A stretch of DNA of 15,580 nucleotides from CAYNWK01 sp964400875 (GTDB lineage: Bacteria; Chloroflexota; Anaerolineae; Anaerolineales; UBA4823): assembly GCA_964400875.1 (NCBI GenBank), contig CAYNWK010000100.1, forward strand, positions 1 to 15,580. Direction: 5' to 3'. Both the position numbers and the translations under genes were made by a program. This document shows positions 1 through 6,063 of this stretch, in pieces. Below the pieces are notes generated by a model. That model was given only the letters and a program-made list of their open reading frames with translations, searched no databases and was not told where the DNA came from. How positions within the stretch are numbered: the first letter of the stretch is position 1; every line of letters starts with the position of its first letter.

Positions 1-2215
1 AGTCGTTGGCCCCTTCGCGGGCGAACAGGAGGTCGTAACGCTCGGCGAACTCTTTTTCCGAGGTCAATTCCAACGCACTGGTGAAGAAGCGCACCGATTC
101 GGCGTTGGCGTAGCGCACGGCAGCCTGTTCTCCGGCCTGCCGGTACCATGCCGACGCAAGAGCGCGCTCCCCCGCCTGGTCGTGGTGTTCGCCGATCAAG
201 GCGGCGTACTCTCCGGCCCGGCCCGTGCCCTGGGTAATTGTTTCCAGCCAGCGCGCCGCCCGGGCGTGATAGTTCCGCCGGTGAGCCTTGAGCAAGCTCT
301 CGTAAGCCACGTCCCTCAGCAGGGCGTGTTTGAACAGGTATTCCTGCGTATCGGCAAAGGCAGACACCTCGCGACGGAAAACCATCTCCCGCCGCCGCAG
401 TTCTTCCAGCACCTCGTCATCGGCCTGGCGCTCGGCCTGCTGGTCCGGCTGCTCGGCCAGATAGGCCACGGCGTCATCCCAAAAGACGCGCCCGACCACG
501 GCGGCGCGCTGCAGACACAGGCGCTTCTCCGGCGCCAGGCGGTCCAGGCGGGATTGCAGCACCCCGACCAGTGTGGCAGGGATGCTGGCCGCCGATAGGC
601 GAGAGACGTCCACCTGCCAGCGCTGATCGTCCTTGACGATCACGCCGACCTCGATCAGCATCTTGACCAGTTCTTCCAGGTAGAAGGGGTTGCCTTCGGC
701 GTTGGCGATCAGCAAGTCTTCCAATTGCTCGGGGATGGCCTTGACTTTCTGCAGGATCTCGGCCACCAGGCGGCGACTGTCACGGCGGGAGAGCCTTCGC
801 AGGTCGAGGCGGGTCAGGAAGGTCTTGCCTTCACCCCAGTGAGGGCGGCGCTCGAAGAGCGCCGGCCGGGCAGAGCATACGATCAGCAGGGGGTGGTGGG
901 CCAAAACGCCTTCGAGGTGGTTGATCAGGTCCAGGGAGCTGTCGTCGGCCCAATGCAGGTCCTCGAGCATGATCACCAATGGCTTTTCCCGGGTGAGGGC
1001 TTTGAAGTAGTCGTTGAGGTAGACCAGCGCCTGGTCGTGGAAGCTGCGGGCGTCGCCGTCATCGCCGGGCAGGAGCGGGCTTTCGCCAAACTCAAACCCG
1101 ATCAGCCGGGCCAGGTAGTGGGCGCGGCGCTGCCAGTCGGCCTGGTCGCCCAGGGCGGCGCGCACGCCGCCCTCGAGCTTGTCCCGCAGCGTCTTGGGAG
1201 GATCGCTGTCGTGGATCTCGAAGCGCAAAGAGAACATATCGCGCAGCAGGGCGTAGGGCAGGTTGGTCATCGACGGGCTGGCGCGTCCCTTGAAGTAGCG
1301 CAGTTCCTCGGGCGTCTCCTCCAGCCACCGGTCGAACTCGTAGATCAGCCGGGATTTGCCCACCCCCGCCTCGCCGATCAAGGCGACCACCTGGCGCTCG
1401 CGATACTCCACCGCTTCGTAGAACGCATCCTGCAGGCGCTTGAGCTCCGCCTCCCGACCGACCATGCGGGTCTCGATGCCTTCCAGGCCGCGCTGGCCCG
1501 TGCGGAAGGCGCGCGGCTTCTCGCGGATGACCAGGTAGGTCTGGATGGGCTCACTGAAGCCTTTGACCCGGATGGGTTCCTGCGCCTGGACCTCGAAAAC
1601 CCCGCGCACCAGCCGGTAGGTGGCCTCCGAAATGATCAGGCCGCCGGGCGGAGCCGAAGATTGCAGCCGGCTCGCCAGGTTGACCGAGTCGCCCACCAAC
1701 ACGAAATCCTGCCCCTGGCGCTCTCCCAGGGTGCTGACCAGCACCTGGCCCGTGTGAACGCCCACGCGCATGGCCAGCTGCAGCCCTTGCGTGCGCTCCA
1801 GGGTCTGGTTGAACTGCTCCAACGAGCGCTGCATGCCCAGAGCGGCGCGCAGGGCGCGCTCCGGGTCGTCCTCCTGGGCGACGTTCAGTCCGAAGACGGC
1901 CATGACCGCGTCGCCGATGAATTTCTCCACTACACCCCCTTGAGCGTTGATCTGTTTGCTCCAAAGGTCGAAGTAGGGGGTCAGCACAGCGCGCAGCTCT
2001 TCAGGGTCCATCGTTTCGGACATAGCGGTGGAGCCAACCAGGTCGGCGAACAGGACGGTGACCAGTTTACGCTGTTCACCGGCTGCGCCGGTCTGCAGTT
2101 CGGCCAGGCGGGCGCGCAGCGGGACCAGCGCCGCTTCGACGACGGGGTCGCCTAAAACGTCGCGCTGGTCTTCCAAGGCGGCTATGGCCTGTTCGAGTTT
2201 TTCGCGTTCGTCCAT
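1..2215 (-). CDS. Class III adenylate/guanylate cyclase fused to AAA-type ATPase (3' end outside window)
   Basis: The frame is open from the ATG at 2215 to the left edge, so 738 residues are visible and the C-terminus (probably TPR-like repeats) is missing. A coiled-coil N-terminus (about 1-45) is followed by a class III cyclase domain (about 50-230). That domain has the metal-binding aspartates D58 (FADLVGST) and D102 (FIGDAVMAVFG), the purine-selecting K98, and transition-state N179 and R183 (GDSVNLASRL). The position that usually holds the second purine-selecting Asp/Thr appears to be V172. An ATPase domain follows, with Walker A GEAGVGKS (281-288) and Walker B LVIMLEDLHWADD (about 413-425). 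Such fusions are signalling or transcription-linked regulators; here cNMP synthesis is likely but the substrate is uncertain. No signal peptide is visible and the protein should be cytosolic. No clear Shine-Dalgarno precedes ATG 2215. In-frame GTG and TTG codons lie upstream, but the ATG fits the usual N-terminal pattern of this family. Confidence 0.9.
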   Translation of the reverse strand, partial: MDEREKLEQAIAALEDQRDVLGDPVVEAALVPLRARLAELQTGAAGEQRKLVTVLFADLVGSTAMSETMDPEELRAVLTPYFDLWSKQINAQGGVVEKFIGDAVMAVFGLNVAQEDDPERALRAALGMQRSLEQFNQTLERTQGLQLAMRVGVHTGQVLVSTLGERQGQDFVLVGDSVNLASRLQSSAPPGGLIISEATYRLVRGVFEVQAQEPIRVKGFSEPIQTYLVIREKPRAFRTGQRGLEGIETRMVGREAELKRLQDAFYEAVEYRERQVVALIGEAGVGKSRLIYEFDRWLEETPEELRYFKGRASPSMTNLPYALLRDMFSLRFEIHDSDPPKTLRDKLEGGVRAALGDQADWQRRAHYLARLIGFEFGESPLLPGDDGDARSFHDQALVYLNDYFKALTREKPLVIMLEDLHWADDSSLDLINHLEGVLAHHPLLIVCSARPALFERRPHWGEGKTFLTRLDLRRLSRRDSRRLVAEILQKVKAIPEQLEDLLIANAEGNPFYLEELVKMLIEVGVIVKDDQRWQVDVSRLSAASIPATLVGVLQSRLDRLAPEKRLCLQRAAVVGRVFWDDAVAYLAEQPDQQAERQADDEVLEELRRREMVFRREVSAFADTQEYLFKHALLRDVAYESLLKAHRRNYHARAARWLETITQGTGRAGEYAALIGEHHDQAGERALASAWYRQAGEQAAVRYANAESVRFFTSALELTSEKEFAERYDLLFAREGAND

Positions 2216-2372
2216 GTGGCGAAATCGATCATGAGAAGCGCCCACCAACTTTCCAGCAACTGATCAGAAGATGCTTTCGAGCTGGTGGGCGATAATTCCA
2301 CCCCGGATGGTCATCGTTGGTTGCAGGAAAAGAAGAGCGGTTGTCTTCTTCTCCAGTCATTCATGCAGAAGA

Positions 2373-2513
2373 CTAATCCGTCTGGCTGATAGTGCGATCG
2401 GTCTCGTCGTCGCCGGGGTCCCCATCGGTCTGGCTGATGGTGCGGTCAACTTCTAGATCGGCGGAAAGTTGCTCATCAATCGTCTTCTTTTCGGTTTCTC
2501 TTGGATCGGACAT
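2373..2513 (-). CDS. Small acidic protein with duplicated DRTISQTD motif
   Basis: A 46-residue frame begins at ATG 2513, preceded by GGGAGG five bases upstream, a strong ribosome-binding site. The frame extends upstream to 2576, but the better-supported start is 2513. The protein is very acidic and hydrophilic, with no membrane segment. Residues 23-30 and 39-46 are identical copies of DRTISQTD, separated by an acidic GDPGDDET linker, and the second copy forms the exact C-terminus. I do not recognise a family. It lies on the same strand 157 bp upstream of the cyclase/ATPase gene and may be transcribed with it. The Thr/Ser-rich repeats in an acidic context resemble targets of Ser/Thr kinases or phosphopeptide-binding domains, which is speculation. 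The ribosome-binding site and internal repeat support a real gene. Confidence 0.55.
   Translation of the reverse strand: MSDPRETEKKTIDEQLSADLEVDRTISQTDGDPGDDETDRTISQTD
2376..2447 (-). repeat. 24-bp imperfect direct repeat encoding DRTISQTD twice
   Basis: Bases 2376-2399 and 2424-2447 match at 21 of 24 positions and encode the same eight residues. The three differences are synonymous, which suggests selection on the peptide after duplication. Confidence 0.8.
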
Positions 2514-2574
2514 GCTTGCCTCCCATGGCGTTATACATTCCACGCTTCGTATTAAGAGTGGATTAATGAGACCC

Positions 2575-2583
2575 ATTTTATCA
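2575..2583 (-). promoter_or_regulatory. Candidate extended -10 promoter for the small acidic protein
   Basis: The minus strand reads TGATAAAAT, an extended -10 (TG-n-TAAAAT), about 60 bp upstream of the start codon at 2513. No convincing -35 hexamer lies 17 bp further upstream. The same 12-mer, ATGATAAAATGG, occurs just before the transglutaminase gene at 4696-4707. Confidence 0.4.
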
Positions 2584-2604
2584 TGGAAAAACGCCGCCGA
2601 TCAG

Positions 2605-3591
2605 TTAGATGCGCAGTTCGACGACGTCCCCGTCCTGCAGCACGTGATCGCGTCCGACCGGCTGCCCCTCAAAGACCCCGCTGCCCCAGACCCGGGCCGA
2701 TTTCAGGTTTTCGACGAAATCCTTGTGCACCCTGGCGGCGAACTCCTCCACCGTGCTGCCTTGCTTGATGACGAAAGGCGCGCTGAAGTCAGGGTCCTGG
2801 TTGGGGGGCTTGGCGTATACCCTCATCACCCCCAAACGGTCGAACACTGCCCCCTTGAACTGTTCGAAATTGCGGCCATGGGTCACGGAGAGAGGGATCA
2901 TCGGCCAGTCCTCTTCCAGCAGCTCCTTTAAAACGGCAAAGTCCTCGTCGCAGCGCTCGTCGTCGCACTTGTTGGCGATCACCAGCATTGGCTTGAAGCG
3001 CGCCCGCCGGTCTTCCGGGTAGCGCCCGCGCCATTGCCCCGGGTAGATGCGGTTCTCGGCTAAAAAATCCAGGCTGCCCTCCAGCTGCTCGATGGGAAAG
3101 GCTTGCAGGTCCACCATCAACAGGACCAGGTCGGCGCGGCGGATCAGGTCGATCTGTTCCGGATCGACGAACTCCTGGTTGAGCGGCGGGGTGTCGATCA
3201 GCTGAACCTGGATGTCCTTTACCGGCATCATTCCTGGCGTCGGCGCCCATGTCGAGAAGGGCGCGGGAGATACCTCCGGGCTGGCGTTGGTCAGCGCCGC
3301 CACCAGCGCCGATTTGCCCACGTTCGCCGGGCCGACCAGCACCACCTGCCCGGCGCCTTCTTTGTCGATGCGGAAGGCGGAGGTGTGCCGGCTGACCGAC
3401 TTTTGACCCTGGGCGGAGCTCTTCATCTTGGACAGCCGCCGCCGCAAATCGGCGCGCAGCTTATCCGTCCCCTTGTGCTTGGGGATGGTGCCGATCAGCT
3501 CCTCGAGCAGCTCGATCCGCTCCCCCGGATCGGTGGCTGCCTTGTAGCGCTCTTCGACCTCGAAGTATTCGGGGGGTAAATTGGTAGGCAT
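2605..3591 (-). CDS. TGS-domain GTPase of the Obg/DRG type
   Basis: A 328-residue P-loop GTPase. G1 is GPANVGKS (87-94), followed by a DRG-like switch region with STWAPTPGMMP (113-123). G3 is DTPP (133-136) where DxxG is usual, and G4 is NKCD (207-210). A TGS domain ends the protein (about 257-328, including VHKDFVENLKSARVWG and a final DGDVVELRI). Members of this group bind ribosomes or RNA; the precise role here is unknown. It is the last gene of a three-gene run: ATG 3591 lies two bases after the TAG of the Nudix gene, so translation is probably coupled. The Pro replacing the G3 glycine is unusual and could slow GTP hydrolysis or nucleotide-dependent switching. There is no signal peptide, and a cytosolic location is expected. 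No clear intrinsic terminator follows the stop. Confidence 0.88.
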   Translation of the reverse strand: MPTNLPPEYFEVEERYKAATDPGERIELLEELIGTIPKHKGTDKLRADLRRRLSKMKSSAQGQKSVSRHTSAFRIDKEGAGQVVLVGPANVGKSALVAALTNASPEVSPAPFSTWAPTPGMMPVKDIQVQLIDTPPLNQEFVDPEQIDLIRRADLVLLMVDLQAFPIEQLEGSLDFLAENRIYPGQWRGRYPEDRRARFKPMLVIANKCDDERCDEDFAVLKELLEEDWPMIPLSVTHGRNFEQFKGAVFDRLGVMRVYAKPPNQDPDFSAPFVIKQGSTVEEFAARVHKDFVENLKSARVWGSGVFEGQPVGRDHVLQDGDVVELRI

Positions 3592-3593
3592 CC

Positions 3594-4037
3594 CTACAGA
3601 TATCCTAGAACCTGGCGCAGGCGCTGAACTGCCGGGAAGGTGATCGGGTCGGCGCGCATCTCCGGATCCCAGCCGGAGTCGTCCCGCAGGTCGAACCAGC
3701 GCACTTCGACGATCTCGAAATCATCGCCGCCCTCTTCAACGGGCTCGTATCCCGGACCGGCCTCCCCGCTCACCGGTTCGCACAGATAGGTCTTCAAGCG
3801 TTTGTAGACCTCTCCCGGCTGGGCAGGTTCGTCCAGCAGCAGGCGGACCACGCGGACCTGCAGGCAGGTCTCCTCCTGCATCTCGCGCTTTACGCAATCC
3901 GCTTCGCTTTCGCCATCCTCCCGCCCGCCGCCCGGCAGCAGCCAGTACCATTCATCGGTGCTGCGGCGGTGGGTGCGCGCCAGCAAGATCCGGTCCTCCT
4001 GGATGATGGCGCCCTGGTAGCGTGTTATCCGGTTCAT
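3594..4037 (-). CDS. Nudix (MutT-like) hydrolase
   Basis: A 147-residue Nudix-fold protein of typical family length. The Nudix box spans about residues 37-59: G37, E43, then R51-E52-M53-Q54-E55-E56. The usual Gly of EExGU is replaced by Cys (C58 in EETCL). The acidic residues that bind Mg2+ (E52, E55, E56) are intact, so cleavage of a nucleoside-diphosphate-linked substrate is plausible; the substrate cannot be read from sequence. The C-terminal half (FEIVEVRWFDL) matches the usual last strand and helix. The gene lies 36 bp downstream of the transglutaminase-like gene and 2 bp upstream of the GTPase gene. No strong ribosome-binding site precedes ATG 4037, though the ATG fits the start of the Nudix beta-strand. 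Confidence 0.88.
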   Translation of the reverse strand: MNRITRYQGAIIQEDRILLARTHRRSTDEWYWLLPGGGREDGESEADCVKREMQEETCLQVRVVRLLLDEPAQPGEVYKRLKTYLCEPVSGEAGPGYEPVEEGGDDFEIVEVRWFDLRDDSGWDPEMRADPITFPAVQRLRQVLGYL

Positions 4038-4073
4038 GATTTCAGTGGAAAAACTTGTCTGCTTACCTTGCAG

Positions 4074-4691
4074 TCAGGCCGCTGCTGCCAGGACGGCCCC
4101 CAGCGCGCGGATGACCTCCTCGCGGTGCTCGAGCTCTTCCGGCGTGAAATGTTCCTGCAGCAGTTCTCGTTTGAACGCCTGGGGATCGCGATCTTCCGGC
4201 ACGGGCCAGCACTCGATCGGCCGGCAGGCGATCTGCTGGTCCTGGCCGAACTGGAAGCTCTCGTTCACCGGAAAGCCGTATTTGGCCGTGGACTGAGGCC
4301 AGGTGGCGTCCACGGTCATCTCGCCGCCGGGGAGTTCCAAAATCAAAAAGTTGTGTACGTCCACGAAGCGCCCGTTGGTGCCTTCGAGCAGCCGGCGCAG
4401 TTGCGGCGCGGCGCTTTCCGGGTCGATGTGCGCCACGTGGGTGCAGGCGATCACCCGGGAGGGGATGCCCATCTCGGCGTACAGGTCTTTGAGCAGGTAG
4501 TGCTTGCCCGAGCACGTGCCGCGCCACTCGCGGATCAGCGTCTCGGATTGGCGGTCGCTGGCCCGCAGGTAAGGCATATCGCGCACCAGCCGGAAGGCGG
4601 TCCCGGCGTCGATCTCCTCGCCGGGTTCGAGCAGGCCGCGTTCCAAGGCCGCGGTTTTTAGCTGATCGAGAAGGGGTTGGGTCTCAGGCAT
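4074..4691 (-). CDS. Transglutaminase-like cysteine protease-fold protein
   Basis: A 205-residue protein with the transglutaminase-like catalytic triad in the right order: Cys60 in RGTCSGKH, His113 in FVDVHNFL and Asp128 in TVDATWP. The segment LLKDLYAEMGIPSRVIACTHVAH between Cys and His is typical of the fold. No signal peptide or membrane helix is present, so it should act in the cytoplasm as a peptidase, amidase or acyl-transferase on an unknown substrate. It is the first gene of a likely operon with the Nudix hydrolase and GTPase, and is divergent from the PadR gene. The start codon has no Shine-Dalgarno, but a TGATAAAAT extended -10 lies six bases upstream, which suggests a leaderless transcript. 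Confidence 0.85.
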   Translation of the reverse strand: MPETQPLLDQLKTAALERGLLEPGEEIDAGTAFRLVRDMPYLRASDRQSETLIREWRGTCSGKHYLLKDLYAEMGIPSRVIACTHVAHIDPESAAPQLRRLLEGTNGRFVDVHNFLILELPGGEMTVDATWPQSTAKYGFPVNESFQFGQDQQIACRPIECWPVPEDRDPQAFKRELLQEHFTPEELEHREEVIRALGAVLAAAA

Positions 4692-4697
4692 ACATCC

Positions 4698-4706
4698 ATT
4701 TTATCA
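4698..4706 (-). promoter_or_regulatory. Extended -10 promoter placed for a leaderless transcript
   Basis: The minus strand carries TG-A-TAAAAT ending six bases before ATG 4691. Transcription would begin at or next to the A of the start codon. The absence of a ribosome-binding site for this gene is consistent with leaderless translation. Confidence 0.45.
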
Positions 4707-4755
4707 TCGGCAAGGCGCAGACGCTGCGAATTGGGCCAACCGCTCAAATTAATAC

Positions 4756-4783
4756 TTGACAGGTCCGAATTATCCGCTATACT
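4756..4783 (+). promoter_or_regulatory. Housekeeping-type promoter of the padR operon
   Basis: A perfect -35 TTGACA (4756-4761), a 16-bp spacer and a -10 TATACT (4778-4783, five of six consensus bases). The predicted start near 4790 gives a leader of about 75 bases before ATG 4867. Confidence 0.7.
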
Positions 4784-4821
4784 ATATCAAAAGTCGATAT
4801 AACATTACTTGATATAGATAT
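4782..4821 (+). promoter_or_regulatory. Clustered GATAT operator boxes, probable PadR autoregulatory site
   Basis: CTATATCAA (4782-4790) and TTGATATAG (4809-4817) form a perfect 9-bp inverted repeat with an 18-bp centre. Within it, ATATC (4784-4788) and GATAT (4796-4800) make a closer inverted pair, and a further GATAT follows at 4817-4821. The cluster overlaps the -10 end of the promoter and the predicted start point, as expected for an autorepressing PadR protein. PadR as the binding factor is inferred from position. Confidence 0.6.
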
Positions 4822-4866
4822 AGGCAGGCGTCGACCGCCCAAGCCCCGGCCTCCTTGGATAATTAT

Positions 4867-5235
4867 ATGACTGAAGTAAAGCGCGATCTGGAACAATTTC
4901 TTCCGCTGACCCCGGCGGCATTTCACATCCTGCTGGCATTGGCCGGTGAAGAGAAGCATGGCTACGCCATCATGCAGGAGGTTGAGCAAATCTCCGATGG
5001 CCAGGTCAACATTGGCCCGGGCACGCTCTACGGGACGATCAAGCGGCTGTCGAACGACGACTTGATCGTGGAAAGCGAGGAGCGGCCCGATCCGGAAATG
5101 GACGACCAGCGCCGGCGCTACTACCAGCTGACGTCACTCGGGCGCAAGGTGCTCCGGGCCGAAGCGCAGCGCCTGGCGCGGCTGGTCACCCAGGCGCGCA
5201 CCCGGCAGGTGCTCGGGCAGCAAGCTCCGAGCTAG
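4867..5235 (+). CDS. PadR family transcriptional repressor
   Basis: A 122-residue winged-helix regulator. Family features are LTPAAFHILLALA (14-26), HGYAIMQEVE (31-40), the recognition region GTLYGTIKRL (52-61) and the wing RRRYYQLTSLGRKVL (82-96), followed by a short helical C-terminus of the compact PadR subtype. An alternative TTG start at 4855 would add four residues; ATG 4867 is preferred. The ribosome-binding site is weak (GGA at 4857-4859). PadR proteins usually repress their own operon and release DNA on binding a small hydrophobic ligand or stress signal. Here the gene leads a run with an 87-residue protein and a Rieske protein, its most likely targets. Confidence 0.92.
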   Translation: MTEVKRDLEQFLPLTPAAFHILLALAGEEKHGYAIMQEVEQISDGQVNIGPGTLYGTIKRLSNDDLIVESEERPDPEMDDQRRRYYQLTSLGRKVLRAEAQRLARLVTQARTRQVLGQQAPS

Positions 5236-5250
5236 CAGGCATCGAACTTT

Positions 5251-5514
5251 ATGGACCACGATCCTTTGAGCGTCAAGATCTCAGTTGCGGTTTACCGGGT
5301 TCTCTTGCTGGTCTATCCCCAAGAATTCCTGCGCCGCTACGGTAGGTCCATGCTGCAAGTCTTCCGGGATGATTGCCTGCGCGCTCACCGCCAACGAGAC
5401 GCACTGGGATTACTGGCCATTTGGGGAAAGATCACTTCCGACTTATTGACCACTTCGATCGAGGAGCATATGGACAGGGAGATCAGGAAGCGTGCTCATG
5501 AGGGCGTTGACTAG
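5251..5514 (+). CDS. Small PadR-linked protein resembling the N-terminus of ADOP-type permeases
   Basis: An 87-residue protein starting 15 bp after the PadR stop. The segment VYRVLLLVYPQEFLRRYG, followed by MLQVFRDDC and LLAIWGKITSDLLTTSIEEHM, matches the cytoplasmic N-terminal segment that precedes the membrane domain in PadR-associated (ADOP-type) permease proteins. Here the frame stops before any strong transmembrane helix. It may be a truncated relic or a stand-alone version; the function is unknown. The stop TAG (5512-5514) is in the same frame as the Rieske gene, so only one stop codon and ten sense codons separate the two open frames. The end of this gene also contains the probable start (ATG 5498) and ribosome-binding site of the Rieske gene. 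Confidence 0.7.
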   Translation: MDHDPLSVKISVAVYRVLLLVYPQEFLRRYGRSMLQVFRDDCLRAHRQRDALGLLAIWGKITSDLLTTSIEEHMDREIRKRAHEGVD

Positions 5515-5544
5515 CAGAAATACCAGCTCAACCGGCGGGAATTC

Positions 5545-6063
5545 TTGAACTTCGCCTGGCTGGCTTCGCTGGGTTTCCTGGCGGTCGATCTGGGCGGGCT
5601 GACGCTGTTTTATTCCATGCCCAGGTTCGGGGAGGGGGAGTTCGGCGGGCGCTTCACGTTAGGACGGGCTGGGGACGTGCTGCCGCCTCCCGGCGCGGCG
5701 CCCAGCAACTACCCCAAGGGGAAATTCTGGCTTTCTCGCACCGACGACAACCGGGTGGTTGCGCCGTATAAAGTCTGCCCGCATCTGGGCTGCCTGTACA
5801 ACTGGAACACCGCCGGAGGCCGCTTCATCTGCCCCTGCCATTACAGCCAGTACGCCCAGGACGGCACCTATCTCCGAGGGCCGGCGCCGCGCAGCGTTGA
5901 CCGCTTCGTGGTCCGCTTGCTGGATGAGGACGGCGCGGAGGTAGCCGCCACCGACGCCGAGGGAAACCCCCTGCCGCTGCCCAGCGATGATCTGCAGATC
6001 GTCGTGGACACCGCGCAGCTGATCCGCGGCAAGACCAAAGGCGCACACTACGCAGGATCATAG
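5545..6063 (+). CDS. Rieske [2Fe-2S] protein with broken twin-arginine N-terminus
   Basis: Rieske cluster motifs are complete: CPHLGC (C78, H80 ligands, C83 disulfide) and CPCHYS (C96, H99 ligands, C98 disulfide), numbered from TTG 5545. A single N-terminal hydrophobic segment (FAWLASLGFLAVDLGGL) anchors or exports it. Sense codons continue upstream of TTG 5545 and encode LNRREFLNF, a good Tat motif, but reach TAG 5512 without any start codon. ATG 5498 in another frame has an AGGAAG ribosome-binding site seven bases upstream. One extra A in the run at 5518-5520 would give MRALTSRKYQLNRREF and a complete Tat signal. So the gene carries either a one-base sequencing error or a real frameshift; TTG 5545 alone would lose the twin arginines. 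No cytochrome b gene is adjacent. The role is likely electron transfer outside the membrane, partner unknown. The 3' end overlaps the convergent membrane-protein gene by 16 bp. Confidence 0.85.
   Translation: MNFAWLASLGFLAVDLGGLTLFYSMPRFGEGEFGGRFTLGRAGDVLPPPGAAPSNYPKGKFWLSRTDDNRVVAPYKVCPHLGCLYNWNTAGGRFICPCHYSQYAQDGTYLRGPAPRSVDRFVVRLLDEDGAEVAATDAEGNPLPLPSDDLQIVVDTAQLIRGKTKGAHYAGS

Noticed and set aside
182..598. Plus-strand open frame of 138 codons
   Set aside because: Also antisense to the cyclase/ATPase gene, with low-complexity translation and no recognisable motif.
725..2155. Long plus-strand open frame of 476 codons
   Set aside because: It lies entirely antisense to the cyclase/ATPase gene, whose catalytic motifs are clear. 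The frame is a by-product of high GC.
2330..2350. Hairpin AAGAAGA/TCTTCTT as a terminator for the small acidic gene
   Set aside because: The stem is only seven A/T-rich pairs with a seven-base loop and a poor T-tract, so it is too weak to call.
2530..2535. TATAAC as the -10 of the small acidic gene
   Set aside because: Transcription would start inside the Shine-Dalgarno, so the extended -10 at 2575-2583 is preferred.
4777..4989. Minus-strand 70-codon open frame across the PadR promoter
   Set aside because: It overlaps the promoter, operator and coding sequence of padR, with no ribosome-binding site or motif.
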